NCBI RefSeq assembly: GCF_038502225.1
Contig: NC_091323.1
Span: 25,689,737 to 25,753,736, forward strand
DNA from: Cherax quadricarinatus
Lineage: Eukaryota; Arthropoda; Malacostraca; Decapoda; Parastacidae
DNA: 64,000 bases
Direction: 5' to 3'
Shown: positions 42,591-52,735 of the stretch, piece by piece
Numbering within the stretch: position 1 is the stretch's first letter
Layout: each line of letters begins with the position of its first letter
Made by a program: the position numbers and the translations under genes
Notes under the pieces: generated by a model
What the model saw: the letters and a program-made list of their open reading frames with translations, nothing else
Database searches by the model: none
What the model was told of the DNA's origin: nothing

Positions 42591-42941
42591 ATAAATTAAA
42601 CACAATGTGCAAAACTTGGGCATCTATATTGTGGAAACGTTTCGCCACACAGTGGCTTCATCAGTTGAATACAAAGAAGAATAGAGAAGATCAGAAGGAG
42701 TTTGAGGTAATCAGTCCCTCAGCCTGGAGTCGATGTAATAAGTCCATCAATATTGATAAGAATTCAGCATATGTGCGAGGCTGAGGGACTGATCACCTCA
42801 ATCTCCTTCTGATCTTCACTATTCTTGTTTATATTCGACTAATGAAGGTACTGTGAAGCGTAACGTTTCCACAATAAAGGTGCCCAAGTTTTGCACTTGT
42901 CTAATTTATCAACTTGTTGGTTCTCTGAACCATTTATCTAC
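42591..42941. mobile_element. Fold-back hammerhead-bearing element with 10-bp flanking direct repeat
   Basis: Bounded by AATGGAGGTG at 42581-42590 and again at 42942-42951, a perfect 10-bp direct repeat that fits a target-site duplication. Left arm ATAAATTAAACAC...GCAAAACTTGGGC...ATTGTGGAAACGTTTCGCC is mirrored on the right by AACGTTTCCACAATAAAGG...GCCCAAGTTTTGC...CTAATTTAT. The right end continues to TTGTTGGTTCTCTGAACCAT, shared with the element at 59000. No coding capacity. Confidence 0.75.
42631..42669 (-). ncRNA. Hammerhead-like motif, C3/G8 core
   Basis: Minus strand: core CTGATGA, extra A, helix II GCCAC/GTGGC with a TGT loop, GAAA, ACGT palindrome. The helix I flanks (TTCAA and TCCAC) no longer pair well, so cleavage is doubtful in this copy. 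The opposite arm (near 42820-42860) is decayed (CTAATGA, GTAA). Confidence 0.5.
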
Positions 42942-43084
42942 AATGGAGGTGGTCCAAGAGAAGTGTTATGGTACAAGAATAGTGGAGCAACTTAGCCCCT
43001 GAATGTGGCACTGGGCAGGCACGTCGCGACTCTTCCAAGTAAACAATGCCTCAGTTATTGTTTACCTGCAAGAGTCTTGGTTTG

Positions 43085-44260
43085 TACTCACCGATTTGCA
43101 TTTGTGGATTCGAGTCTCGGCTCCTGGCCCCACCTCTTTAAGCTTCATCGTCCAGCATTGCTGGTTTCTGGCCTCTTTAGTCCTAAAATATATACTCTTA
43201 ATACTATGTATGGAGTTCGCCTCTGTGTTTATAACTTTCAACCATATCCACTTGTACCTGGTCTTCACAATCTAAGTCTGTCATTATCCAGTTTATCAAT
43301 TTATCTTCAGTATTTTACACATTGTAATCATGTCACCTCCTGTTATCCTCTCTTTCACGGCTACCAGGTTCAATTTATTTTGTTTACCGTATAGTGTACC
43401 CTTCTTATCTCCGAGATAAAGCTGGTTGCAATCTTTTATCTTACGAAGTTTTCGAACATTTTTAGAATATGCAGTTCATGTTGCATAGGCTAATATGAAA
43501 TTTGTTAACCTCGCATAAGCTACCACTGTCATCCCGCTTATATGTTCGGTGTTATATTTACTCCTATATCCTTTTCTAGAGTTGATACCAGTAACTTATT
43601 ACCTAGGATGTATACCGTCTCCGTTCTCCGTTTCCCTTCAACAAATTTTATGATCTTGCATTTATCTGAATTAACGCCAGCAGCCATTTGCTTACCATCC
43701 TTGTAACATGTCCATATGTTCCTGAAAGGCCACTATGTTCTCTCCTATTAGTATTTTTCTCAAGAATTTTGCATGATCTGCAGATACACCTAGGATTCGA
43801 TCCCATCTGGAAGGTCATTTACGAAAGGTAGTTGCCCGAGCACTTATCCTTGGAAGCCACTACTTTTTACCTTAACTCTGACGCTTTATCCCGTACTGTT
43901 AGTTTTTGCCCTCTGGCATCCAGGTACTCTGATTCCTTTTATTACTGCTTGATGTTAAAGCCTGTGAATCAGTCTTTGCTGGGGAACTGTACCACATTTA
44001 TTGCGGTCCAGAAAGATACAGTCTGCCCACCCTAGTCTGTTTTTTGTTTTATTTCAGTAGTTGTTATAAAACTCCAGCTGGCTGGTCTCACACGAACTCC
44101 GTGTTGGTTTTCACGGTGAATCTCTTTAGGAGACCCAGTATTCTTCTCCTGAAAACCTTTTCCATTACTTTAGCAAGAATGCACATCACCGGTACCGGCA
44201 TGGAGTTTAGTGCCTCCTCTCTGCTACTGGGATTATATTAGTCATCATCCAGGTATCTGA
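43085..44260 (-). mobile_element. Old LINE-D relic
   Basis: Minus strand, heavily mutated. From high to low coordinates: a VMEKVFRRRI region, ENQHGVRVRP (cf. the QHGFR box of LINE RTs), DCIFLDRNKCGTVPQQRLIHRL (cf. YLDFEKAFDKVPHQRL), a FADDA(K)-like position destroyed, NSDKCKIIKF (cf. NADKCKVLHF, thumb). The low-coordinate end has the family 3' signature TTTGTACTCACC...CTCGGCTCCTGGCCCC. Many stops; long dead. It may extend to ~44650. Confidence 0.6.
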
Positions 44261-45495
44261 ATTCTGTCCCGTTTGTTGAGACTTGCTGAAGATTTTCTGT
44301 CAGGGTGTGATGTCTCCCGAAAGGACTATGAAGATGGGATCAGAGATGTAGAATCGATGAATGGCTGCAGTCAGTTTTAGGCTAAACAGAACACATTATA
44401 TTCTTCCCTCATTTTGGCGAGCTGCCATCTTTGACTGTAAATTGAACGTGACCCTTCTGTATCCGTTTCTGAGGAGAAAGATGATGTCACCTGTGAAGAA
44501 TCAGTTATTTCTCCTCTTCGTTCCGCTGCTTTATCATTTCTCTGTACTTTCTTCACCTTGATGACTTTGGTGTGTGTGATATCGATCCCGGCCATGGAGA
44601 ATAATACTCAATCTTCATTCTGACTTACCATGAATTCTTTAACTACTTCATATGACATGATCGTCATCACATCCTAGTGAACCACATTAGAAAGGTTCTC
44701 GAGCTGGCCCAGGAACATCGTCTCTAGAGATTGACAAGTCTCAGTCTCCACAGCAAATGTTCTAGAGCTTGTTGTAATTATGGATCATCTTCAGAAGTTT
44801 GCTTCTACTGTAGGCCAGGGTTGATGGTGGTATTTTAACTTTCTCCTATTTCTCTAGCACTGCCTGAAGAATTGCTGTTGCAGCACCTGCTCTCGTTTTC
44901 TTCATGACAGCGTGATCGAGGTAATAATTTCTAAGCACTATGCCTCTGGAATGCAATCAAGCACAGGTAATATGTGGGTCAGGGTGCCCAACAAGCCAGG
45001 AGGGATGACTTCATGTTGCCATATACAATTATCCAAGCTAACAGAACTAATTGTGCAAAGAATAAAGAACAGGAATTATGTCACTTAAAAATAATTATAT
45101 ATATACAAATGAATGTGTCCAATTATTTTCAAAGAATCAACGGAAATCGGCTGTTTCGCATTTTTGCGAGACTCCTGAACATCAACTTCTCTTCAGTTTT
45201 GATGCAAAGATTTGTCTCCACGAAGTGGAACGAGGATATCATCTTCCTGTTTGGCCTAAACTAAGGTCCTCTTCAGTATGCTACCAAGTATAGAGATGAT
45301 ACAGAATTTACGTATGGTATACGGAAAGCCCACAAAATAGGTTAGGTCGAGGAAAATGGTCATAATATAATATATATATATTATGACCCAGAGTCAACAT
45401 ATCTCACATGATCAGGGGCACAAAGAAGCATGGAGGCTTCTAATGCCTTTGTTTATTTTTCTTCCTGTAATAATACTTTATTATGAACTAAAAAG

Positions 45496-45497
<2 letters not shown>
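44261..45497. other. Anonymous DNA with one perfect hairpin
   Basis: No gene recognised. 45358-45388 is an almost perfect AT palindrome (GGTCATAATA...TATTATGACC). Confidence 0.45.

Positions 45498-45536
<39 letters not shown>
45498..45536. repeat. (CT)n microsatellite
   Basis: About 19 CT units. Confidence 0.95.
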
Positions 45537-45540
<4 letters not shown>

Positions 45541-45952
45541 CTTCGATTTTGAATAACGAAATTTCCATTTTTTCCTCTCTTAAAATACTTCCCGATTTTT
45601 CCCTCCCTTCATCCCTATGCTTTCATCATCCATCATTCAGCTCTCCTGCCATTCTTTACTCCCACAATATTCCCACTATCAACATCCCTCCCTTTCCTAA
45701 CTCCCGTATATGGGCGGCGTCCCTGCGACGTCCCTTCCTACCTCAAATGACATTATAGTTCCTGGAGCAGTAGGTTAAATCTCTTAGTCCTTCACAGATA
45801 AGACCTGGAAATTACGAATAACACGCACGCTCTTCATGCAAGCACGCATTAGATGGGGTTAGGGAGTGGTGGATGAGTGGGAGGGAGGGAGATAGGGAAG
45901 GGATGGAAATACGAAATAAAGAAAGAGATAGGAAAAAGATGGATAAATAGAC
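45537..45952. other. Anonymous spacer
   Basis: C/T-rich then mixed; no gene recognised. Confidence 0.4.

Positions 45953-46045
<93 letters not shown>
45953..46045. repeat. (GA)n microsatellite
   Basis: GA run with two AGGAG interruptions. Confidence 0.95.
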
Positions 46046-46404
46046 TACAGATGAGCAGCAAAACAAAAAAGAAAGCGGAAACATACAGTAGATTATACAA
46101 GAAAGGAAGACAGCAGAAAGTCACAGGGTCTACATTGAGGATATCTGCTGAGAAAACCAAGAATAATCTAGCAACCTTTACTTTCTCTTTAACTTAAGCA
46201 TTTAATATTAAGTGAGTCTGGCAGAGTTCTTCTGCTCCCTCCACTTCTTCCAGCCTCTGCCAAGTTAACAAAAAACGTGCATGAAGAGATTTATCAAGAG
46301 GTATTAAAAAACGTGCACTTACATTTAATAAGAAATGTGGTGGCAAAGTTTAAAATATTATTACAACTACAGCAAATGATGCTGTTACCGCCAGTAGTAT
46401 GAGC
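46046..46404. other. Anonymous spacer
   Basis: No gene; AAACGTGCA(T/C)... word repeated at 46272 and 46308. Confidence 0.4.
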
Positions 46405-47637
46405 TGGGTGGTCCACAGACAACCAGTTGTGGCCACAGTTGGCCCCAGTATGCCAACCAGCTGTGGCCACAGTTGGCCCCAGTATTATGTCAACCAGCTG
46501 TGGCCACAGTTAGCCCAAGTATTATGTCAACCAGCTGTGGCCACAGTTGGCCCCAGTATTATGTCAACCAGCTTTGGCCACAGTTGGCCCCAGTATTATG
46601 TCAACCAGCTGTGGCCACAGTTGGCAGTATTATATCAACCAGCCGTGGCCACAGTTGGCCCCAGTATTATGTCAACCAGCTGTGGCCACAGTTGGCCCCA
46701 GTATTATGTCAACCAGCTGTGGCCACAGTTGGCCCCAGTATTATGTCAACCAGCTGTGGCCACAGTTGGCCCCAGTATTATGTCAACCAGCTGTGGCCAC
46801 AGTTGGCCCCAGTATTATGTCAACCAGCTGTGGCCACAGTTGGCCCCAGTATTATGTCAACCAGCTGTGGCCACAGTTGGCCCCAGTATTATGTCAACCA
46901 GCTGTGGCCACAGTTGGCCCCAGTATTGTGTCAACCCCAGCAACGTGGCCCCACAGTTGGCCCCAGTATTATGTCAACCAGCTGTGGCCACAGTTGGCCC
47001 CAGTATTATGTCAACCAGCTGTGGCCACAGTTGGCCCCAGTATTATGTCAACCAGCTGTGGCCACAGTTGGCCCCAGTATTATGTCAACCAGCTGTGGCC
47101 ACAGTTGGCCCCAGTATTATGTCAACCAGCTGTGGCCACAGTTGGCCCCAGTATTGTCAACCAGCTGTGGCCACAGTTGGCCCCAGTATTATGTCAACCA
47201 GCTGTGGCCACAGTTGGCCCCAGTATTATGTCAACCAGCCGTGGCCACAGTTGGCCCCAGTATTATGTCAACCAGCTGTGGCCACAGTTGGCCCCAGTAT
47301 TATGTCAACCAGCTGTGGCTACAGTTGGCCCCAGTATTATGTCAACCAGCTGTGGCCACAGTTGGCCCCAGTATTATGTCAACCAGCCGTGGCCACAGTT
47401 GGCCCCAGTATTATGTCAACCAGCTGTGGTCACAGTTGGCCCCAGTATTATGTCAACCAGCTGTGGCTACAGTTGGCCCCAGTATTATGTCAACCAGCTG
47501 TGGCTACAGTTGGCCCCAGTATTATGTCAACCAGCTGTGGCTACAGTTGGCCCCAGTATTATGTCAACCAGCTGTGGCTACAGTTGGCCCCAGTATTATG
47601 TCAACCAGCTGTGGCCACAGTTGGCCCCAATATTATT
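46405..47637. repeat. 37-bp minisatellite, ~33 copies
   Basis: Unit GTCAACCAGCTGTGGCCACA + GTTGGCCCCAGTATTAT. Very homogeneous; variants GCTGTGGCTACAG cluster at the right end (47310-47590). Two shortened units (~46623 and ~47150) and one odd unit with CCCAGCAACGTGG (~46935). Because 37 is 1 mod 3 and the unit has no plus-strand stop in any frame, all three plus frames are open for ~400 codons; none is credible as a gene. CTGTGGCCACAG within the unit is a perfect palindrome. Confidence 0.95.
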
Positions 47638-49221
47638 TAACAATACGTCAGGAGTGTTTTCTATGAGAACTTATATCAAGCTGTTACTCCTCGAGAATCA
47701 TCAAGTGTTTTGTGAGAGTATTTAGAAAAGTGACGGGCAAAACATCGATCACGATCTATCAGTAGATCACAGGATGACCAGTATACCTTTTATTATATAC
47801 AGTGTGTGTACGTGCAGGGAGAACTCACGAACAAGTCGATTTCCATCATAACATACCCTTAGCGCTTCTCTAGGTTTAATTCCATGGTTAGCTGCCTAAA
47901 ATCTGTTAGATGTTTCATACACACTTTCCTAGTTCTGTCACCTTACACTGTCTTGTCAGCTACGATAGTCTACTCTATGTGACAAATTCGTCTTACATTA
48001 TCTCATTTTACAACATTAATTTTATTAAGCGATTCCTAACGTCAATTTTCTAACACCTCCAATAAATTTTAAAATATTATTTTCGTTAATGTAAGTTGGA
48101 TTAGCTGACTTAGACCCATAAAAACGTCTATTTAACAGAAATAAATATACTACAAGTGGCCGAGACATATTTGTGAAGGTGGTGGGTGTGCACGAACGGC
48201 AGGACACGTTCACTGGTGCTGCCAGAATGTTGTACCAACAAGAGAGGCTCTGAACTTGCACATAATTAGCTTCTAACATAACCACCTTTTTCGCATTAGC
48301 TTCATCACTTGTCAAAATTGGCACTATTCTTACTCTGCGTTGATTATCTCAGTGAAAGAGGCTCTAACTGACCCGTAAATATACATCACTGAGGGCTTTC
48401 AACCAGGACCATATTTTTGTTGAGCAATCCAATAAGGAAAAAGAGAAGAGGGGGGGGGAAGAAGCCTGGGAGGGATTTAGAGGGAGGTCGAGGAAGGGAG
48501 AGGTGAGGTAGGTAGGGAGGGAGAGAGGGAGGGAGGAAGAAGGAAGGGAGGGAGGGAGGAAGGGAGTGAGGGACTAAGGAGACTGAACAGACAGTGGTTG
48601 CTTGGAGTCTTGTCATCACTATGATAAACACATTATACCATCTCCGCCCACCCACTCTCCGGAACACGTTCTCTTCAACCAACTGCTCTCTCTTATCAAA
48701 CACCAATTTATCGTATTGCGAAAAGGCTTTCAGTAATAATTTGAGCTTGTAGGCCGCAATTTAAATCTCCTATCCAAAACAAAAATATACATCAACGGGA
48801 ACAGTTAGGAGAGAACAAACAAAAGGAGTAGAACCTTTAGTAAAAAGGAAAACCAAATACAGAAGACATAACATTGTTTCACACTAATGGTACCATTTGC
48901 CCTGGACACCTGGGCCCTTACCAAATACAGGAGCCCTGAGAACTGCAAATGTTTAGCAGAGTATACTTCAGACTGTCGCCATAAAATGCTGTGCAAGGTG
49001 AAATTCTTTTATTTTTACTTTATAATTATTTTTTATTTCAAAGTGAATGTCTCTTGAGAGACTAAGGGATACGGAGCCTTTGTTGGTATTTATTATGTCA
49101 CAGGATAAATAATAAGTCCTCATCTATATAGTTCACAGTTTAAATGCTGAAAAGAGTTTCACATGCGTAATAAGTCTAGGTACCTAAATTGAACTCTTAC
49201 GATAATGGTATACAATACCGA
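47638..49221. other. Anonymous DNA with a G-rich tract
   Basis: No gene recognised. 48440-48575 is a GGGAGGGA(A/G)GG-type tract. Confidence 0.5.
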
Positions 49222-49263
49222 CAAGTTGATAGGATACATGTGCAACGGTTAGGTATATTTATT

Positions 49264-49304
49264 CCGAAATGTTTCGCTTGCACAGTAGGCTTCTGCAGTC
49301 GAGT
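49264..49304 (-). ncRNA. Hammerhead-like motif, left arm, core mutated
   Basis: Minus strand: CTCGA, core CTGCAGA (A6 to C), extra A, GCCTAC...CAAGC, GAAA, ACAT, T, TCGG. Helix I still pairs; core likely dead. Confidence 0.4.
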
Positions 49305-49537
49305 ACAGAGGTGGCAGCAGAAACAGTAGAAATGTAAAGACGATGTAATCAGTTCATCACACTTGAAGACGTAGTTTTGAAGTGGTCAGTCTCTCAGCCT
49401 GGAACAATGTTCCAGATTATGAAGCAAAACTCTTCTCCAGTTTGAGAGACTGACCACTCCAATATACTACCTTTTCAAGGGTGATGGACTGATTACATCC
49501 TCTTCACATCTCTACTGTTTTTGCTGCCTCCTCTGTA

Positions 49538-49578
49538 TTCGACTGAAGAAGTCTACTGTATAGGTGAAACATATCGAA
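49538..49578 (+). ncRNA. Hammerhead-like motif, right arm, C3/G8 core
   Basis: Helix I TTCGA (49538-49542) pairs perfectly with TCGAA (49574-49578). Core CTGAAGA (49543-49549), extra A, helix II GTCTA/TAGGT (with G-U pairs) around a short loop, GAAA (49566-49569), ACAT, A at position 17 (49573). Confidence 0.55.
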
Positions 49579-49617
49579 ATAAAGATACTTAACAGTTGTA
49601 CATGTGTCTTACTTATT

Positions 49618-50264
49618 ACCTAACTGTGTCTTACTTATCACCTGTAGGAGGCTTTTTGAGACACGTTATGGAAAATGTGTAATATTTTGAATATCTGAAT
49701 GCATACTATGAATTCAAAAATTTATATTCGATTCTAGTTTTGCGTTAACTTAGCGATCACTTAAAACACGAAAGTGATTGACGTTCAGTATTTTCTTTCT
49801 AAACCAAAATGAAGAGCAAAATTAACGTTTAGAACAAATAATGGCGATCTATAACACCTGCAGATGTCTCTCAAACTTCAGGAAAAAAAAAAAAACAGCA
49901 CTAAAAGCCAATTCAGTTTCGTCCTTCCTGGTGTCAGAGGAGAAGCAATTCATCTTGGCCCCACTGACTCTGCCAACAAAGGTACCATCATGGTGTTCAT
50001 CCTCCATCAATAATTCTTGTGTTCGCAGCTTCTGGGTCAGCGGTGGTCCAGTCATCCATCACAACCCTCCCAACCTGCACCGTTGTTCTTCTACATCGCT
50101 ACAGCAGAAACATGTCATTGTGGTTGTGTAGGTCTACACACTATGTGTCGACATTCTCGACCAGAATTGCGTCCAAACGTTAATTACAGTCAATGTATAG
50201 TGCCCATTACATACGTGGACGCGCGTAAACATGCCAGTGTATACATGTGTTGTGTGTGTATGTG
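49618..50264. other. Anonymous DNA; weak coding-like patch at ~49900-50110
   Basis: The minus strand of ~49975-50110 reads MDDWTTADPEAANTRIIDGG in one frame and LLMEDEHHDGTFVGRVSGAK in another. Varied residues, but no family recognised and no splice sites assignable. Could be a fragment of an unrecognised repeat. Confidence 0.25.
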
Positions 50265-50350
50265 AGTACTCACCTATTTGTGGCTCCAGGCGTCGTTCAT
50301 AGCTCCTGGCCCCGCCTCTTCGCTGATCGCTACTAGGTCCACTCTTTCCC
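50265..50350 (-). mobile_element. LINE-D 3' end fragment
   Basis: GTACTCACCTATTTGTGGC, CATAGCTCCTGGCCCCGCC, TCTTCGCTGATCGCTACTAG, GGTCCACTC: the 3' signature of the family, minus orientation. Confidence 0.6.
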
Positions 50351-50640
50351 TGAGCTATGAAAGGCTAAAGGAGCTAAAGCTAGCGACATTAGAGGACAGA
50401 AAGATCAGTGGGGACATGATTACGACTTACAAGATACCTAGAGGGTGGACAGAGCGAGCCTATCTTAGAGGAATAACTAACAACGAAAGACTAAACCTTA
50501 CCAGAATCCACTGAAGGACAAAGCAAGCGCAACTAGAAAGCAGCAACACTAACAGTTTTAGTAATGAAAATACTAACTGAAAGGGCAGGTAGCATAGACT
50601 TAATTAGGAGTACCGGGGACTAAGGGACACAATCTGGAGG
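50351..50640 (+). mobile_element. LINE-D coding fragment, opposite orientation
   Basis: The plus frame reads LSYERLKELKLATLEDRKISGDMITTYKI, the ERLKELxLxSLExRRxRGDxIxxYKI motif found after the RT in many LINEs. It directly abuts the minus-strand fragment, another inverted junction. Confidence 0.65.
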
Positions 50641-51444
50641 AAAATAATGGTAGGAATAGAGGTCACTGATGGTTTATGGCCTTCAGGAAGCCGATACTAA
50701 AATTTGAGGGAGAACATGGGAGGAGGAAGAAGAGATGAAAGCGCTCAATGATTACATATGTGAAGAAGACGAGGTACTTCAGGTGCATATGGAAAACAGA
50801 CTAATATAATTTACTACTTTCGGTAAATTAAACAAAGATTTATTAATAACATTTATGTTTATGTTGAAGTGAGTGTTTCTCTCTGCACAGGTTTGATGGA
50901 ATATATCTATTGTTTTTGCTTACTTCCTTTGTACTGTACCCCTCTTCATTACTAGTGTGTGTGTGTAACAGCACACACTAGTAATGCAAAAATTACTGTA
51001 AATCTCTACAGGATGACCTGAATATTTTGAGTAAATGGAGTGATGGATGATGGAATTAAATGTATATAAATGCCGTGCAACATAAATGGACAAAACCGGG
51101 ATGAAGCTGAGTGAAGAATATAGACTCTGCAAGAAAATACTGAAAGCACCATTGAAATGATCATCACCAGAACATTGTGTCACTCAAACTATGAGAAACT
51201 GGTCTGATGTCCTGACAAACTAAAGAACAGCTTTCTAACAGATGGATAAAGAAAAGCTAAGAAAAGGTTATTGATAACATACGTTGGGACAAAATTGAAA
51301 TAAGCAGCAGATGTGAAGTATCCACACCTAAACAAAAAAACAGTCAGAAAAGGTCTAAAAGCCGCGAAATTGTTACAAGAGATGAATATTAATTATGATG
51401 ATGATTTTAAACACTACAGATGCCCATGTTGGCTGACGGGAGGG
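50641..51444. other. Anonymous DNA with one perfect hairpin
   Basis: 50947-50986: CATTACTAGTGTGTG and CACACACTAGTAATG form a 15-bp perfect stem. No gene. Confidence 0.5.
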
Positions 51445-51565
51445 AAAGAGGGACATGATAACCACATATATGCAAGCTTTTGTGGTAACAACGTTTTGCT
51501 CTTTGTACAGCTTTATCAAGCTCTAAGAGGAACGAAAGGGTGCCACAATGAAAGCTTGCTCTGAA
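51445..51565 (-). mobile_element. PLE-end relic with U3/A8-type core
   Basis: Minus strand has core TTGATAA (complement of 51513-51519), extra A, GCTGT...AGAGC, AAAA (for GAAA), ACGTTG. Right part AAGCTTGCTCTGAACCTGTG. Decayed. Confidence 0.5.
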
Positions 51566-51965
51566 CCTGTGTCTTTTCTTCAATACTGTTGGTAGTCTCA
51601 GTAAATGAAATACGTAGTTATAAGAAGATGAAAGTTTAAGCTGAGAAAAAAAAAAACTAGAGCTGAAGAGATACAAGAAAAACTACTCTGCTCTGAGTAT
51701 TAGACTAGTGGAAGGAATTAAAAAAATTATTAAGAGCTATTTTGGAATTGGAACAAAAAAAATAATGAAAACATTATAGAATATGGGACATGACGAGTGT
51801 TGCCGTGTTCCGGTAACTATAAATAGGTAGTTCTCTCTCTCTCTCTCACACACACACATATACACTCAGACAAAAGCCGTCATTCCGGCACACCATAACA
51901 ATAAATGAGTTGGTCCTGGTGTGAGATTGTCTCCCTGAGTCTGCAAACACACTCAGTAATATCAC
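51566..51965. other. Anonymous spacer
   Basis: A-rich with short (CT)n and (CA)n at ~51831-51858; no gene. Confidence 0.4.
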
Positions 51966-52735
51966 TATCTTGTGTGTCCACCACTCCTCCAGGAACCTGT
52001 CTAAAACTCTTCCAGGAACCTGTGTCCACCACCCCACCAGAAACCTGTGTCTACCACTATACCAGGAACTTGTGTCCACCACTCCTCCAGGAACATGTCT
52101 AAAACTCTTCCAGGAACCTGTGTTCACCACTCCTCCAGGAACCTGTGTCCACCACTCCTCCAAAAACCTGTGTCCATCACTCCACCAGGAACCTGTGTGT
52201 CCACCACTCGACCAGGTACCTGTGTGTATATCACTCAACCTGAAACCTGAGTGCCCAACACTCGACCAGGAACCTGCGTGTCCATCACTAGACCAGGAAC
52301 CTGTGTCCACCACTCGACCAGGAACCTGTGTGTCCACCACTCCACCAGGAACTTGTGTTCACCACTTCTCCAGGAACCTGTGTCTACCACTACACCAGGA
52401 ACCTGTGTCCACAACTCCACCAGGAACCTGTGTGTCCACCACTCCACCAGGAACCTGTGTGCCAACCACTCGACCAGGAACCTGTGTGTCCGCCACTCGA
52501 TCAGAAACCTGTGTCCACCACTTCTCCAGGAACCTGTGTTCACCACTCCACCAGGAACTTGTGTGTCCACCACTCCACCAAGAACCTGTGTCCACCACTC
52601 CACCAGGAACCTGTGTGTACACAACTCCACCAGGAACCTGTGTGTCCACCACTCCTCCAGGAACCTGTATCCACCTGAGTGTCTACTCGACACAGCTCCT
52701 GCAGGAACCTGAGTGCCCGCCTCCAGGAACCTGAT
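51966..52735. repeat. 25-27-bp minisatellite, related to the next array
   Basis: Unit CCAGGAACCTGTGT(GT)CCACC + ACTCC/ACTCGA. Heterogeneous length. It shares the word CCAGGAACCTG(T/A)GTGTCCAC with the 29-bp array and is probably its older or divergent edge. Confidence 0.9.

Larger units (their letters stand above)
49222..49617. mobile_element. Fold-back element with hammerhead-like arms, ~395 bp
   Basis: GATACATGTGCAACGG...CACAGTAGGCTTCTGCAGTC...GATGTAATCAGT...GTGGTCAGTCTCTCAG on the left is mirrored on the right by CTGAGAGACTGACCAC-like, ACTGATTACATC, GACTGAAGAAGTCTACTGT and TTGTACATGTGTC. Same family as 14481 but with a longer central part (TGGAACAATGTTCCA palindrome at the centre). Confidence 0.75.

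Noticed and set aside
42820..42865. Second active hammerhead in the 42.6-kb element
   Set aside because: CTAATGA and GTAA replace essential core bases G5 and A13.
46399..47725. Three overlapping ~400-codon plus frames
   Set aside because: Generated by a 37-bp repeat with no plus-strand stops in any frame; the same peptide words appear in rotation.
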